Position numbers and translations under genes: made by a program. Below, piece after piece: positions 37,339-45,970 of a stretch of 64,000 bases of DNA (positions are counted from its first letter, which is position 1; every line of letters starts with the position of its first letter). Under the pieces are notes generated by a model. That model was not told where the DNA came from, did not search any database, and worked only from the letters and a program-made list of their open reading frames with translations. Where the stretch lies: the NCBI RefSeq assembly GCF_000819745.1, contig NZ_CDDA01000008.1, positions 280,175-344,174 on the forward strand, given 5' to 3'. The DNA is from Aeromonas bestiarum (lineage in GTDB: Bacteria > Pseudomonadota > Gammaproteobacteria > Enterobacterales > Aeromonadaceae).

Positions 37339-38499
37339 TCAGACGGTGAAGAACTTGAAGTTGACGAAGGCCACCGCGATGAAGGAGGCCACCATGCCGC
37401 TGACGCAGAGCACGGCCGGGCGAATGGCAGGCCAGCGATGGGTCAGCAGGACAATGGCCAGCATGGTCGGATAGAGACCGAACATGTAGCGCGGCATGGC
37501 GTTGAGGCCTGTCATCAGCGGTATGGTGCAGCAGATGAACATCAGGGTCGCCTCGGCCCAGCGCTTCTGGCTGAACAGATAGAGGTTCAGGGCCCAGCCG
37601 AACATCACCATGATGGAGAGGTAGGACTTGCGACCACCCAGCTCGAAGCCGCTCAGCCACCAGTCCAGCGGACTGTCCATGTAACGGCCCCAGGCCACCT
37701 GGATGTGCTTGAAGGCCAGCGCATCGCCGGTGAGGTGATAGAGGTAGACCATGTAGGCAAACAGGCCGAGCGGGATCATCCAGAGGGTGAACACCACCTT
37801 GAAGGCCCGCTCGGTGAAGCGGAAGAACTCGCGCCAGCCGTAGGCCTGCAGGGCCAAGATCAGCACGGGGAACACCATCATGACCCCCAGGTTGCGGGTG
37901 CCCGAGATGAAGACGCCGAGCAGGGCCACCATCAGCCACTGTTCCCGATAGGCGAACAGGAACATCCCCAGCATCAGCGCCATGAACATCGACTCGGTAT
38001 AACCGGAGACGAAATAGGCGGAGAAGGGGGAGAAGGCGAGCAGCCAGACGCCGAAGCGGGCTGTCTCGTCACCCAGCTTGAGCTGACGCAGCACCAGCAG
38101 CATCAGCGGCAGGCTGGCGAAGAAGGCGATGTTGGCCACCAGCATCAGGCCGATCAGACTCTCGACCTTGAGCAGGTTGGAGAGCGCGCCCGACAGCATG
38201 GGGTAGAGCGGCATGAAGGCCCAGTTGGCCGCGTTGCCCTTGCTGAGCCAGCGCGGGTAGAGATCGTAGCCGTTCTCTATGATGCGCTGGAACCAGACGC
38301 AGTCGAACTGGCAATAGGCCTGCAGCGGACCTATGTCGGTGGCGCCGTAGAGCTGAACGCCAAAATAGCCCATGCCATAGAGCGCGACTCGGCTCAGTAC
38401 GAAGGCGGCGATGATCATCAGCCAGTCGCGGCTGCTAATCCGCAGTGACGGGCGGTAGGGGCCCACGTTGTCAGGGGTCATAGTTGTCATGTCATTCAT
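37339..38499 (-). CDS. PIG-V-like mannosyltransferase family membrane protein
   Basis: A 386-residue polytopic protein with about ten spans. The N-terminal stretch WLMIIAAFVLSRVALYGMGY and the first extracytoplasmic loop with CQFDCVWFQRIIENGYDLYP carry the acidic-D-xxW pattern of GT-C enzymes such as PIG-V, which use a polyprenyl-phosphate sugar. It ends an operon whose upstream genes make and flip such a donor, so it is the likely transferase. The ATG shares one base with the GtrA stop (TGATG), so translation is coupled. The acceptor is not known; lipopolysaccharide or a surface protein are the options. Confidence 0.72.
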   Translation of the reverse strand: MNDMTTMTPDNVGPYRPSLRISSRDWLMIIAAFVLSRVALYGMGYFGVQLYGATDIGPLQAYCQFDCVWFQRIIENGYDLYPRWLSKGNAANWAFMPLYPMLSGALSNLLKVESLIGLMLVANIAFFASLPLMLLVLRQLKLGDETARFGVWLLAFSPFSAYFVSGYTESMFMALMLGMFLFAYREQWLMVALLGVFISGTRNLGVMMVFPVLILALQAYGWREFFRFTERAFKVVFTLWMIPLGLFAYMVYLYHLTGDALAFKHIQVAWGRYMDSPLDWWLSGFELGGRKSYLSIMVMFGWALNLYLFSQKRWAEATLMFICCTIPLMTGLNAMPRYMFGLYPTMLAIVLLTHRWPAIRPAVLCVSGMVASFIAVAFVNFKFFTV

Positions 38500-38870
38500 C
38501 AGGCAAATACCCAGATCCTGGAGAGGAGGTAGGTGAGCACGGTGACTGTCAGGGTGGCGATCACCACAGGCAGCAGACCGGAAAGACCCGCAAACAGCAG
38601 ACCGCTCAATATCAGGTTTCTCACCGCCAGCGAGAAGAGTGCGACCAGCAAGAATTTGCCGATGGCGCCCTGTTTCTGGAAGGTGATGTAACGATGGCCA
38701 AAGAATGAGAACCAGAAGGCAATCATGAAGGCGATGGTGGTAACCCAGTGCTCAGAGATGGCAGGCCAGGTGTGGAACAGCGCGATAGAGGTGCCAAGGT
38801 CGACGAGGGTTGCCCCCCCGCCGACCAGACCGAACCGAAACAGGCGCCAGAATTCCTCGCGGGAGATCAT
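38499..38870 (-). CDS. gtrA: GtrA-family polyprenyl-phosphate-sugar flippase
   Basis: A 123-residue protein with four membrane spans and the family start EEFWRLFRFGLVGGGATLVD. GtrA proteins are thought to flip an undecaprenyl-phosphate-linked sugar to the periplasmic face. Its ATG overlaps the stop of the upstream glycosyltransferase in an ATGA arrangement, and its own stop overlaps the start of the next gene, so the three genes are tightly coupled. The product shows the motif FWFSFFGHRYITFQ typical of the family. Confidence 0.88.
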   Translation of the reverse strand: MISREEFWRLFRFGLVGGGATLVDLGTSIALFHTWPAISEHWVTTIAFMIAFWFSFFGHRYITFQKQGAIGKFLLVALFSLAVRNLILSGLLFAGLSGLLPVVIATLTVTVLTYLLSRIWVFA

Positions 38871-39931
38871 TGAGGCGCTTGCTCCTGCTGGTCGTCAGCG
38901 GCCTTCACTGTGGCCGCCTTCTTGCCTGCGCTCTTCTTGCTGCCGGTGGCCGCGCCGTCCTGCGGTTGTGCTTCATCCTGCTTGGCATACTGGCCGTAGA
39001 CCCCTTCGATGAGGTAGACGGGGCGCTGCTTCACTTCCACGAACATGCGGCCTATGTACTCGCCTATGATGCCAAGCGACAGCAGCTGGATGCCGCCGAG
39101 GAAGAGCACCACCGACATCAGGGAAGCGTAACCCGGCACGTCTATGCCGAAGAAGACCACCTGGGTCACTATCTTGAGGATGTAGAGGAAGGCGACGAAG
39201 GAGACGCCGACCCCGACGTAGCTCCACACCCGCAGCGGCCAGCTGGAGAAGCTCATCAGGCCGTCGAGGGCGAAGTTCCACAGCTTCCAGTAGTTGAACT
39301 TGGTTTCACCGGCGTGACGGGCGGGGCGCTCGTAAGGCACGCCGACGGCACGGAAGCCGGCCCAGGCAAACAGCCCCTTCATGAAGCGGTTGCGCTCCGG
39401 CAGTTGCTTGATCGCCTCGACCACGCGGCGGTCGATCAGGCGGAAGTCACCGGCGTTCTCCGGCAGCTTGGTGCTGGTGGAGAGGGCGTTGAAGAAACGG
39501 TAGAAGCCACCGGCGGTGAGGCGCTTCATCGGGGTATCGGCACTGCGATCCACCCGGATGCCGTAGACGGTGTCATAGTCACCTGTCTGCCAGAGCTTGA
39601 CGAATTCGAGGATCAGGGCAGGGGGATCCTGCAGATCCACGTCCATCGGCACTATGGCATCGCCCTTGGCATGATGCAGGCCGGCAGTCATGGCCGCTTC
39701 TTTGCCAAAATTGCGCGCCAGGTTGACCAGGGTCACCCGGGGATCGCGGGTAATGGCCTGCTCTATCACCTCACGGGTGCGGTCACGGCTGCCGTCGTTG
39801 ACGAACACTATCTCCAGCCGATCCTTGAGGGGCGCCAGTTCGTTATCTATCGCGTTGATGAAGGCATCTATGCTCTCTTCCTCGTTGTAGACGGGAACGA
39901 TCAGAGAGAGTCGAAAATCGGCATGCGACAT
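38867..39931 (-). CDS. gtrB: GtrB/DPM1-like polyprenyl-phosphate glycosyltransferase
   Basis: A 354-residue GT2 enzyme predicted to put a sugar on undecaprenyl phosphate. The nucleotide-sugar part (1-220) has LSLIVPVYNEEESIDAF, FVNDGSRD, the DxD-like stretch PMDVDLQDPP and KFNYWKLWNFALDGL; two C-terminal spans follow (about 230-250 and 265-290). The tail is unusual: roughly 35 residues rich in Lys, Ala and Gln (GSKKSAGKKAATVKAADDQQ), low-complexity and probably cytoplasmic. It precedes GtrA with a 4-base overlap and follows a small anchored protein gene. Confidence 0.9.
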   Translation of the reverse strand: MSHADFRLSLIVPVYNEEESIDAFINAIDNELAPLKDRLEIVFVNDGSRDRTREVIEQAITRDPRVTLVNLARNFGKEAAMTAGLHHAKGDAIVPMDVDLQDPPALILEFVKLWQTGDYDTVYGIRVDRSADTPMKRLTAGGFYRFFNALSTSTKLPENAGDFRLIDRRVVEAIKQLPERNRFMKGLFAWAGFRAVGVPYERPARHAGETKFNYWKLWNFALDGLMSFSSWPLRVWSYVGVGVSFVAFLYILKIVTQVVFFGIDVPGYASLMSVVLFLGGIQLLSLGIIGEYIGRMFVEVKQRPVYLIEGVYGQYAKQDEAQPQDGAATGSKKSAGKKAATVKAADDQQEQAPQ

Positions 39932-39987
39932 GAAAACTTCCTTATTTGGAAAATTATTTTATAAAACAGCGTATTGGATAATACGTC

Positions 39988-40533
39988 TTACTGGGCGACT
40001 GTCAGACGTACCGACTGGACATTGAGAGGTGTCGGTGCGGACAGCGCCAGGAAGTTGGGACGCTTGGGATCCGATGTCAGCGATTCGCCCGGCAGATTGA
40101 GCCGGATCTCGTTGATACCGGCCTTGGCCAGCTTGATGGTGGTGGTGAAGTCATGACCCAGTGCCACCTTTAGCAGTGCACCGGCTTGCGGGCTGTTGAC
40201 CCGGGCCTGGATGGTCAGCTGTTCGGGTTGTGCCTGTTGCCTTGGCAGCACGAAGTAGAGGCCACCCTGGCCACTGAGTTCGGTGCCGTCCGCGCTCGGC
40301 TTCTTGGCCCAGCCTTCGCTGGAGAGGAAGCGGCTCGGCTTGGTCAGATTGAGCTCGTTGCCGGGCTGGTAGGTCATGCTGGAGTTGTGCTCCCAGAAGC
40401 GGGTCTTGCCTTCCAGGTAATAGAGTTTGTAGGCCAGGCTCACGTTGGGGTGAGCAGCCAGATAGAGGGTGTAAAGGTAGAAACCACTCAGGGCCATGAT
40501 GGCCGTCAGAAAACCGAACTTTTTGTACGTCAT
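39988..40533 (-). CDS. Conserved membrane-anchored protein of unknown function in the gtr-like operon
   Basis: A 181-residue product I do not recognise. One N-terminal hydrophobic segment (FLTAIMALSGFYLYTLYLAA, about 8-27) follows a short basic start and probably anchors it with the rest in the periplasm. The remainder is beta-rich, with TIQARVNSPQAGALLKVALG and SAPTPLNVQSVRLTVAQ, reminiscent of a carbohydrate-binding or jelly-roll domain but without an identifiable motif. It is the first gene of the four-gene operon, 56 bases before the GT2 gene, so a role in the same glycan modification is likely. It could recognise or hold the glycan acceptor. Confidence 0.65.
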   Translation of the reverse strand: MTYKKFGFLTAIMALSGFYLYTLYLAAHPNVSLAYKLYYLEGKTRFWEHNSSMTYQPGNELNLTKPSRFLSSEGWAKKPSADGTELSGQGGLYFVLPRQQAQPEQLTIQARVNSPQAGALLKVALGHDFTTTIKLAKAGINEIRLNLPGESLTSDPKRPNFLALSAPTPLNVQSVRLTVAQ

Positions 40534-40860
40534 ATCACTCTCTACGCCTCACGATTGGTAGGCTGATTTCGCGCATATGCTAATCCAATTGCAAAAAAAG
40601 CATAGTGGATCACAAAAATATATTTGGTCACATATTAACCCCTTTCCAGTCAGTGCTCCAAATGTTCCTGCTTTGCCCTTTTTATCGGCTGATCCGGCCT
40701 CGTGCCGCGCGGGGGCTGGGCTCATTTCCGGGCTGAGTCCCTGCTGCCGTGGCGGGCCCGTTCAGACACTGTGCTGGCAGTCGCGATCGCTGTGGCAGGA
40801 TCTGTCGCCATTTTACCAAGGCCGATTTATGATGACCTATCGCCAAGTCAAGGATGACCC
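40534..40860. other. Divergent intergenic region upstream of the gtr-like operon and a binding-protein gene
   Basis: About 330 bases without a gene. The AT-rich part (about 40590-40645, with runs of A and TATATTT) should hold the promoter of the minus-strand glycosylation operon; the GC-rich remainder leads to the plus-strand gene, whose Shine-Dalgarno AAGGA is seven bases before the ATG. No clear operator was recognised. Confidence 0.45.
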
Positions 40861-41634
40861 ATGAAGCTGAAACTCTGTTGCTGGATGCTCTGGTTGCTGA
40901 CCCCGCTGGTGTCGGCAAACAGCCTGTGTCCCTCTCCATTGCGGGTCGGTTACGACAACTGGCCACCCTATCACTATTACGCCAGTGCGACGGCGACCGC
41001 GCCCAAGGTGCTGCAGGGTTTTGCGGTCGAGGCGCTCAACGCCATGCTCAAGCGTCTGGACTGCCGGGCGACCTATGTCGAGCTGCCCTGGAAGCGGGTG
41101 TTGCACGGCCTGGAACAAGGCTCGCTCGATATCGCCATGGAGGCCTATTTCAACGACGAGCGTGGCCGCTACGCCTGGTTCTCCGATGCCTACAACCCGG
41201 GGCGCAGCGTGCTCTGGATCCGCAAGTCATCCTCCTATTCCGAATCCGATCTGGCGACCTGGCTGGCCAATGGCCACACCCTGGGGGTCACCAAGGACTA
41301 CTACTATGGTGCCGAAACCGCCGAACTGGTGCGCCGTTATGCGGCCCAGGTCAGCGTGGTCAACGATCGGCAAAACTATGGCAAGCTGGTGCTCGGCAGG
41401 ATCGACGGTTTCCTCGGGGATATTCTGGCGACCCCCTGGGGTCTGAAAGAAGAGGGGCTGGCCGATCTGATCGTGCCTCACACCATGCCCGTCTATGAGG
41501 CACCGACCTTCTTCATGTTCAGCAAGAAGCGGCTGTCACCCGCGTTTGTCAAGGCGTTCAATCGGGAGTTGGCTGAATTTAAAGCAACAAATGAGTATGA
41601 CATTATCTGGCGGCGCTACGCGCCCGCCAGCTAG
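40861..41634 (+). CDS. Extracellular solute-binding protein, family 3
   Basis: A 257-residue periplasmic protein with signal peptide MKLKLCCWMLWLLTPLVSAN. The mature part follows the amino-acid-binding fold: LRVGYDNWPPYHYY, GFAVEALNAMLKRLDCRATYVELPW, ALLEQGSLDIAMEAYF-like segment and TLGVTKDYYYG. No ABC permease or ATPase lies beside it, so it may be a stand-alone sensor or recruit a distant transporter. A pair of cysteines near 23 and 69 could form a disulfide. Eighty-one bases separate it from ldtD, with no terminator, so they may be co-transcribed. Confidence 0.82.
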   Translation: MKLKLCCWMLWLLTPLVSANSLCPSPLRVGYDNWPPYHYYASATATAPKVLQGFAVEALNAMLKRLDCRATYVELPWKRVLHGLEQGSLDIAMEAYFNDERGRYAWFSDAYNPGRSVLWIRKSSSYSESDLATWLANGHTLGVTKDYYYGAETAELVRRYAAQVSVVNDRQNYGKLVLGRIDGFLGDILATPWGLKEEGLADLIVPHTMPVYEAPTFFMFSKKRLSPAFVKAFNRELAEFKATNEYDIIWRRYAPAS

Positions 41635-41715
41635 TAAAGTCGTTGGCATTCACGCATCATGAGCGCCTTGACCGCCGGGTCTGACAGGCTGAAGTGAACC
41701 GATCTTGAGGTAAGC

Positions 41716-43200
41716 ATGGGGAAGAAGTATTGGCTGGCATTGGCAAACCTGATCTGGCTGGGCTGTTGGCCTGCGGCCATGGCGCAGGCCAGCGAGGGCC
41801 AGGTGGTGGTGACCAATGCTGCGGTGCAGCACGACTGGTACCAGAACAGCACGGCGGAGCAGGCTCGCCACGAGTTGGAGCAGCAGTTGCAGGAGGCCGT
41901 ACTGGCCCAGCTGCACCCGGATTTCTTCAGCCTCTGGAAGAAGCTGCAGGCCAAGCCCGCCGATCAGCGCGGCGCCATTTATGACGAGGTGTTTGGCAAG
42001 CTGGCCCGCTTCCAGCAAGCCTGGCGTGCCATGGATCTGGTCTCCCGCGAGCAGATGCAGACCCTCAAACTCAATCTGAACAAGCCGCTGGCCCACGAGC
42101 CTGCCGGCGACAACCTGCTGGAGCAGGTCAAGCAGCTCAGACCCCAGGTTGCCGAGTACGACGGGGTGCGCGAGGAAGTGCGCAAGCTGCTGGCCATGCC
42201 CATGGCCAAACGCTGGCCGACCCTCACCATGCCGACCCTGCGGGCGGGTGAGACCTCGGCCGAACTGGGGCAGATCCGCACCATACTCAACGAGTTGGGC
42301 GATGTGGCTCCCCGCCATGACGACGCCACCTATGACGCCGACACCCAGCAGGCCATCAAGCAGTTCCAGCGCCGCCACGGCCTGACCGCCGACGGCATCA
42401 TAGGTCGGCAGACCCGCAGCTGGCTCAATACCGGGCCCGAGGTGCGCGCCAGCCTGCTGCTGCGCAACCTGTGGCGTCGCGATCTGGTGGATCAGCTCTC
42501 CGGTGCCCGCTACGTGCTGGTCAACATTCCCGACTATCGACTGAGCGTGGTGGAGTCCGGCAACGAGGTGTTCACCAGCCGGGTCATCGTCGGCAAGGAG
42601 CAGCGGGCGACCCCCATCCTGGCCAGCGAGATCCGCTCCATAGTGCTCAACCCGGCCTGGCATGTGCCGCGCTCCATCCTGAGCAAGGACATTCTGCCCA
42701 AGCTGAGCCGGGATCCCGCCTACCTCAACCGCGAGCAGTTTGAGGTGATCGACGGTGAAGGCAATCCGGTGCAGTTTACCGAGGAGGCCTGGCAGCAGGC
42801 GCTGGCGACAGGCTTCCCCTATCGCCTGCGGCAGAAGCCGGGGGATCACAATGCGCTGGGCCGCTACAAGTTCTACCTGCCCAACAACGAGGCCATCTAC
42901 CTGCACTCCACGCCGCGCAAGGCGCTGTTCGAGCAGGGGGCGCGCGCCTTCAGCTCGGGTTGCATCCGGGTGGAGCATGCGGACGATCTGGCCGAGCTGC
43001 TGCTGGCGGACTCCCGCTACCAACCGGACAAGGTGGCCAGCATATTGAAAGAGACCCAGACCAAGTGGCTGCCGCTGACCACTCCGATCCCGGTGTTTAC
43101 CGTCTACTGGAGCAGCTGGATCGACGAAGAGGGTCGCCAGCAACTGCGCAACGACATCTATGGATTTGATCGAGTCAGCTTCCGAAGTCGCTTGCTGTGA
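41716..43200 (+). CDS. ldtD: L,D-transpeptidase (LdtD/YcbB-like)
   Basis: A 494-residue periplasmic enzyme forming 3-3 crosslinks in peptidoglycan. Signal peptide MGKKYWLALANLIWLGCWPA, then MAQA; a peptidoglycan-binding domain (DADTQQAIKQFQRRHGLTAD, about 213-240); and the YkuD catalytic domain ending in HSTPRKALF and the motif SSGCIRVEH, whose nucleophile is Cys416. The start codon follows GAGGT by four bases. As in E. coli, a ycbK-like gene follows, but mukB is not upstream. Beta-lactam bypass through this enzyme is known in E. coli LdtD; here it is inferred. Confidence 0.92.
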   Translation: MGKKYWLALANLIWLGCWPAAMAQASEGQVVVTNAAVQHDWYQNSTAEQARHELEQQLQEAVLAQLHPDFFSLWKKLQAKPADQRGAIYDEVFGKLARFQQAWRAMDLVSREQMQTLKLNLNKPLAHEPAGDNLLEQVKQLRPQVAEYDGVREEVRKLLAMPMAKRWPTLTMPTLRAGETSAELGQIRTILNELGDVAPRHDDATYDADTQQAIKQFQRRHGLTADGIIGRQTRSWLNTGPEVRASLLLRNLWRRDLVDQLSGARYVLVNIPDYRLSVVESGNEVFTSRVIVGKEQRATPILASEIRSIVLNPAWHVPRSILSKDILPKLSRDPAYLNREQFEVIDGEGNPVQFTEEAWQQALATGFPYRLRQKPGDHNALGRYKFYLPNNEAIYLHSTPRKALFEQGARAFSSGCIRVEHADDLAELLLADSRYQPDKVASILKETQTKWLPLTTPIPVFTVYWSSWIDEEGRQQLRNDIYGFDRVSFRSRLL

Positions 43201-43335
43201 TCCTCGCCACAGAGTGAAAAGCCCGGCCCGTGCCGGGCTTTTCTATTGAGCCCCGGTGGTTTGACATGAGGGGGCCCGGCAGGTAGTTTCGAGCCCCTGT
43301 ATCAAATTCATTCACCTGTTTCACTTCAATCTGCG

Positions 43336-43896
43336 ATGGACGGACAACGGATGCTTGAACAAGAGATAAGCCGACGTCGCCTGCTGCTGGGGGCTGGCTG
43401 CCTGCTGGGGGGCGCCATGCTGTCATCCCCGGCCATGGCGAGTCGCAGTACGGCGGGACGTGAACTCAGTTTCTTCAATCTCAATACCGGCGAGCGAGTG
43501 AGCGCCAGTTATTGGGAGGATGGCCGTTACCTGAAAGACGGGCTGGCCGAGCTCAACCATATTTTTCGCGACTACCGTCGCAACGAAGTGTTCAGCATAG
43601 ACAGGAAGCTGTTCGATCAGCTCTATCTGTTGCAGCACAAGCTGGGCCGTCACGGCGAGATCCAGCTCATCTCGGGTTATCGTTCCCCCGTGACCAACCG
43701 CCAGAAGCGCAGCAGGAGCCGCGGTGTGGCCAAGCACAGCTACCACACCCTGGGACAGGCGGTGGATGTGCGGATCCCGGGCGTGCAGCTGGCACACCTG
43801 CGCAAGGCGGCGCTCAATCTCAAGGTGGGCGGGGTCGGCTACTATCCGAGCGACAACTTCGTGCACCTCGATACCGGGCCTGTGCGCAGCTGGTAA
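43336..43896 (+). CDS. ycbK: YcbK-like DUF882 protein with Tat signal (M15-type peptidase fold)
   Basis: A 186-residue protein with a twin-arginine signal (SRRRLLLGAGCLLGGAMLSS, then PAMA), so exported folded. The mature domain has LISGYRSPVTNR, HSYHTLGQAVDVRIPG and GGVGYYPSDNFVHLDTG, the zinc ligand pattern of the peptidase M15 (D-Ala-D-Ala carboxypeptidase-like) fold, related to E. coli YcbK/MepK, which cleaves the 3-3 crosslinks made by L,D-transpeptidases. Placement right after ldtD fits that partnership. A second in-frame ATG at 43351 is an alternative start; neither has a strong ribosome-binding site. Confidence 0.88.
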   Translation: MDGQRMLEQEISRRRLLLGAGCLLGGAMLSSPAMASRSTAGRELSFFNLNTGERVSASYWEDGRYLKDGLAELNHIFRDYRRNEVFSIDRKLFDQLYLLQHKLGRHGEIQLISGYRSPVTNRQKRSRSRGVAKHSYHTLGQAVDVRIPGVQLAHLRKAALNLKVGGVGYYPSDNFVHLDTGPVRSW

Positions 43897-43996
43897 TCGT
43901 GGGCGGCCTCAACTTGGGGTGTGGCCGCGCGGATGGCGGCTGGCAAACAGGGTGGCCGAGCTGGTAGGCTCTGGACACCATCCAGAGGAGAACCAG

Positions 43997-44248
43997 ATGA
44001 AACATATTTTGCTCGGGGGCCTGATCGCCCTGTTGTTGACCGGTTGCAGCAAGCTCAATCGCGAGAACTACGACAAGTTGCAGATGGGGATCAGCTATAC
44101 GCAAGCAAGCAGCATACTCGGCAAGGCGGAGCGCTGCGACGATACGCTGGGCACCACCAGCTGCATCTGGGGCAGCGAGGGCAAGAACATCAAGATCCGT
44201 TTCATCGCCGACAAGGCGACCTTCTTCAGCTCGGAAGGGATCAACTGA
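43997..44248 (+). CDS. Small lipoprotein (DUF3862-like)
   Basis: An 83-residue lipoprotein, MKHILLGGLIALLLTGCSKL, with lipobox LLTGC. The mature part has two cysteines (RCDDTLGTTSCIWG) and the compact beta-sheet pattern of SmpA/BamE-like or DUF3862 proteins (NYDKLQMGISYTQASSILG). AGAGGAG lies six bases before the ATG. The function is unknown; outer-membrane localisation is likely because the residue after the lipid cysteine is serine. It is followed by a strong bidirectional terminator. Confidence 0.8.
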   Translation: MKHILLGGLIALLLTGCSKLNRENYDKLQMGISYTQASSILGKAERCDDTLGTTSCIWGSEGKNIKIRFIADKATFFSSEGIN

Positions 44249-44271
44249 GGCAAGCGCCCGGTTATCAATGC

Positions 44272-44298
44272 AAAAAAGCGCCTGTCAGGCGCTTTTTT
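44272..44298. terminator. Bidirectional terminator between the lipoprotein and yicG-like genes
   Basis: AAAAAAGCGCCTG and its complement around one T, giving T runs on both strands between converging genes. Confidence 0.9.
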
Positions 44299-44339
44299 GT
44301 TGTCGGCGATCCGTACCGCCTTGCCAGAAGCTGGCGCGC

Positions 44340-44954
44340 TCAGTGCGTCGCGTACTGGTAATGGAAGGTGGGTAGCCCCCACTTGAAACGCACCGCCAAG
44401 AGGCGCAGCACGAAGCCGATGCCGATGGCACCGAAGGCGGCCCAGTCGTTGGGCAGGCCCTGATCCAGCGCCAGGCAGTAGAGGGCGGCCGTCACCAGCG
44501 AGATGGCGGCGTAGAGCTCGCGGCGAAACACCAGCGGAATGCGCTGGCAGAGCAGATCCCGCAGCACACCGCCGAAGGCACCCGTCACCACCGCCATGAT
44601 GCAGGCGATGCCGGCCCCATGACCCATCTCAAGCGCACGGGCAGCCCCGAAGATGGAGAAGACCACCAGTCCCAGCGCATCGAGCGCCATGAACAGCTTG
44701 CCGAGGTAGCGCATCAGCGGCGCCGAGATGACAGCCGCCATGGCCGCGCCGGCCACCAGCAACACATATTCCGGATGCTCGATCCAGAGCAGCGGATAGT
44801 GGCCAAGCAGCACGTCCCGTATGGTACCGCCGCCTATGGCCGTCGCCGAGGCGATGATCACCACGCCAAACAGATCCATCCGTCGCCGACCCGCTGCCAG
44901 CGCGCCAGTCATCCCTTCGGCCACCAGGCCCAACAAGAAGAGTGCATGTAACAT
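44340..44954 (-). CDS. yicG: YicG/TRIC-type membrane protein
   Basis: A 204-residue membrane protein with seven predicted spans. It has two copies of the family motif: GGGTIRDVLLGHYPL in the first half and GAFGGVLRDLLCQRIPL in the second, which form the pore-lining kinked helices in bacterial TRIC channels. The family (UPF0126) is thought to pass cations. It is alone in its transcript, converging with the small lipoprotein gene. In E. coli, YicG has been linked to glycine uptake; the substrate here is not known. Confidence 0.85.
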   Translation of the reverse strand: MLHALFLLGLVAEGMTGALAAGRRRMDLFGVVIIASATAIGGGTIRDVLLGHYPLLWIEHPEYVLLVAGAAMAAVISAPLMRYLGKLFMALDALGLVVFSIFGAARALEMGHGAGIACIMAVVTGAFGGVLRDLLCQRIPLVFRRELYAAISLVTAALYCLALDQGLPNDWAAFGAIGIGFVLRLLAVRFKWGLPTFHYQYATH

Positions 44955-45046
44955 GAGATATCCCAGGGTGCGAGAAAGGCCCGCATCCTATCAATTCAGG
45001 CTATAGGCGACAAGCAATGAAGGCTATGCATTATTTTTTATAATGC

Positions 45047-45082
45047 AAAAAGCAAACGGGCACCGCCAGGGTGCCCGTTTGC
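45047..45082 (-). terminator. Intrinsic terminator after cysZ
   Basis: A 13-base perfect stem GCAAACGGGCACC with its complement, loop of five, followed on the minus strand by five T. It lies about 15 bases after the cysZ stop. Confidence 0.88.
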
Positions 45083-45096
45083 CGCGCGGTAAGGGA

Positions 45097-45861
45097 TCAG
45101 CGTTTGAGCTGTTCGGCGCGGTAGTGATCCACCCACATGGCGGTGGCGCCACAGATGGCCACCGGCATCACGAACAGATTCACCACCGGGATGGCGGAGA
45201 AGAGGGTGACCAGGGCACCGAAGCTCAGGCACTTGCCACGGCGCTGCTTGAGGGCATCGCGCATGGTGATGAAGCTGATCTTGTGGTTGTCGAACGGATA
45301 GTCGATGTACTGGATGGCCATCATCCAGGCACTGAACAGGAACCAGAGCACGGGGGCGAGCGTCTGCCCCACCACAGGGATGAGGAACAGGATCAGGCAG
45401 CCGATGGCCTTGGGCAGGTAATATTTCAACTTGGTCCATTCGCGGCCGAAGGTGCGGGGCACATCCTTGACTATGTCCAGCATACCGGTGTCGCTGACCA
45501 CCTCGCCGGTGAGGGTCTGTTCCACCTTCTCCGCCAGCAGGCCGTTGAAGGGGGCCGCTATCCAGTTCGCTACCGAGCTGAACAGGAAGGAGAAGACCAC
45601 CAGTATGGTCACTAGGGCGATGGGCCAGAGCAGGTAGTCCAGCCAGTCGAGCCAGCTGGGGATCTGCTGGTGCAGCCAGCCGAACAAGCCGTCCAGTTGC
45701 AGCAAGAGGGCGTAGAAGGCCCCCGCAAACAGCACGAAGTTGACCAGCAGGGGGATCAGCACGAAGGTGCGGATGCCGGGCTGGCGGATGAGCGAAAAGC
45801 CGCGCAGGAAGTAGTCCGCACCGCTGATTGAGTCTTTGACCATAGGGGGTGATTGGCTCAT
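45097..45861 (-). CDS. cysZ: Sulfate transporter CysZ
   Basis: A 254-residue inner-membrane sulfate channel for cysteine synthesis. The sequence follows E. coli Cys[63 protein letters not shown] and [10 protein letters not shown]. Four to six hydrophobic segments are present. GGAG lies six bases before the ATG. No cysK or other sulfur gene is next to it. It is divergent from smc over about 110 bases; in many gammaproteobacteria cysZ and zipA-ligA are neighbours, as here. Confidence 0.93.
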   Translation of the reverse strand: MSQSPPMVKDSISGADYFLRGFSLIRQPGIRTFVLIPLLVNFVLFAGAFYALLLQLDGLFGWLHQQIPSWLDWLDYLLWPIALVTILVVFSFLFSSVANWIAAPFNGLLAEKVEQTLTGEVVSDTGMLDIVKDVPRTFGREWTKLKYYLPKAIGCLILFLIPVVGQTLAPVLWFLFSAWMMAIQYIDYPFDNHKISFITMRDALKQRRGKCLSFGALVTLFSAIPVVNLFVMPVAICGATAMWVDHYRAEQLKR

Positions 45862-45970
45862 CTGAGCTCCATCTGTTCATGGGAAACTGCCAGCATATTA
45901 CAAACAAGGTTTGGATTTGGTAAAGTCGCCTGCCCGCCTCCTCTTTATTTCGTTACCCACATAGGCCCCC

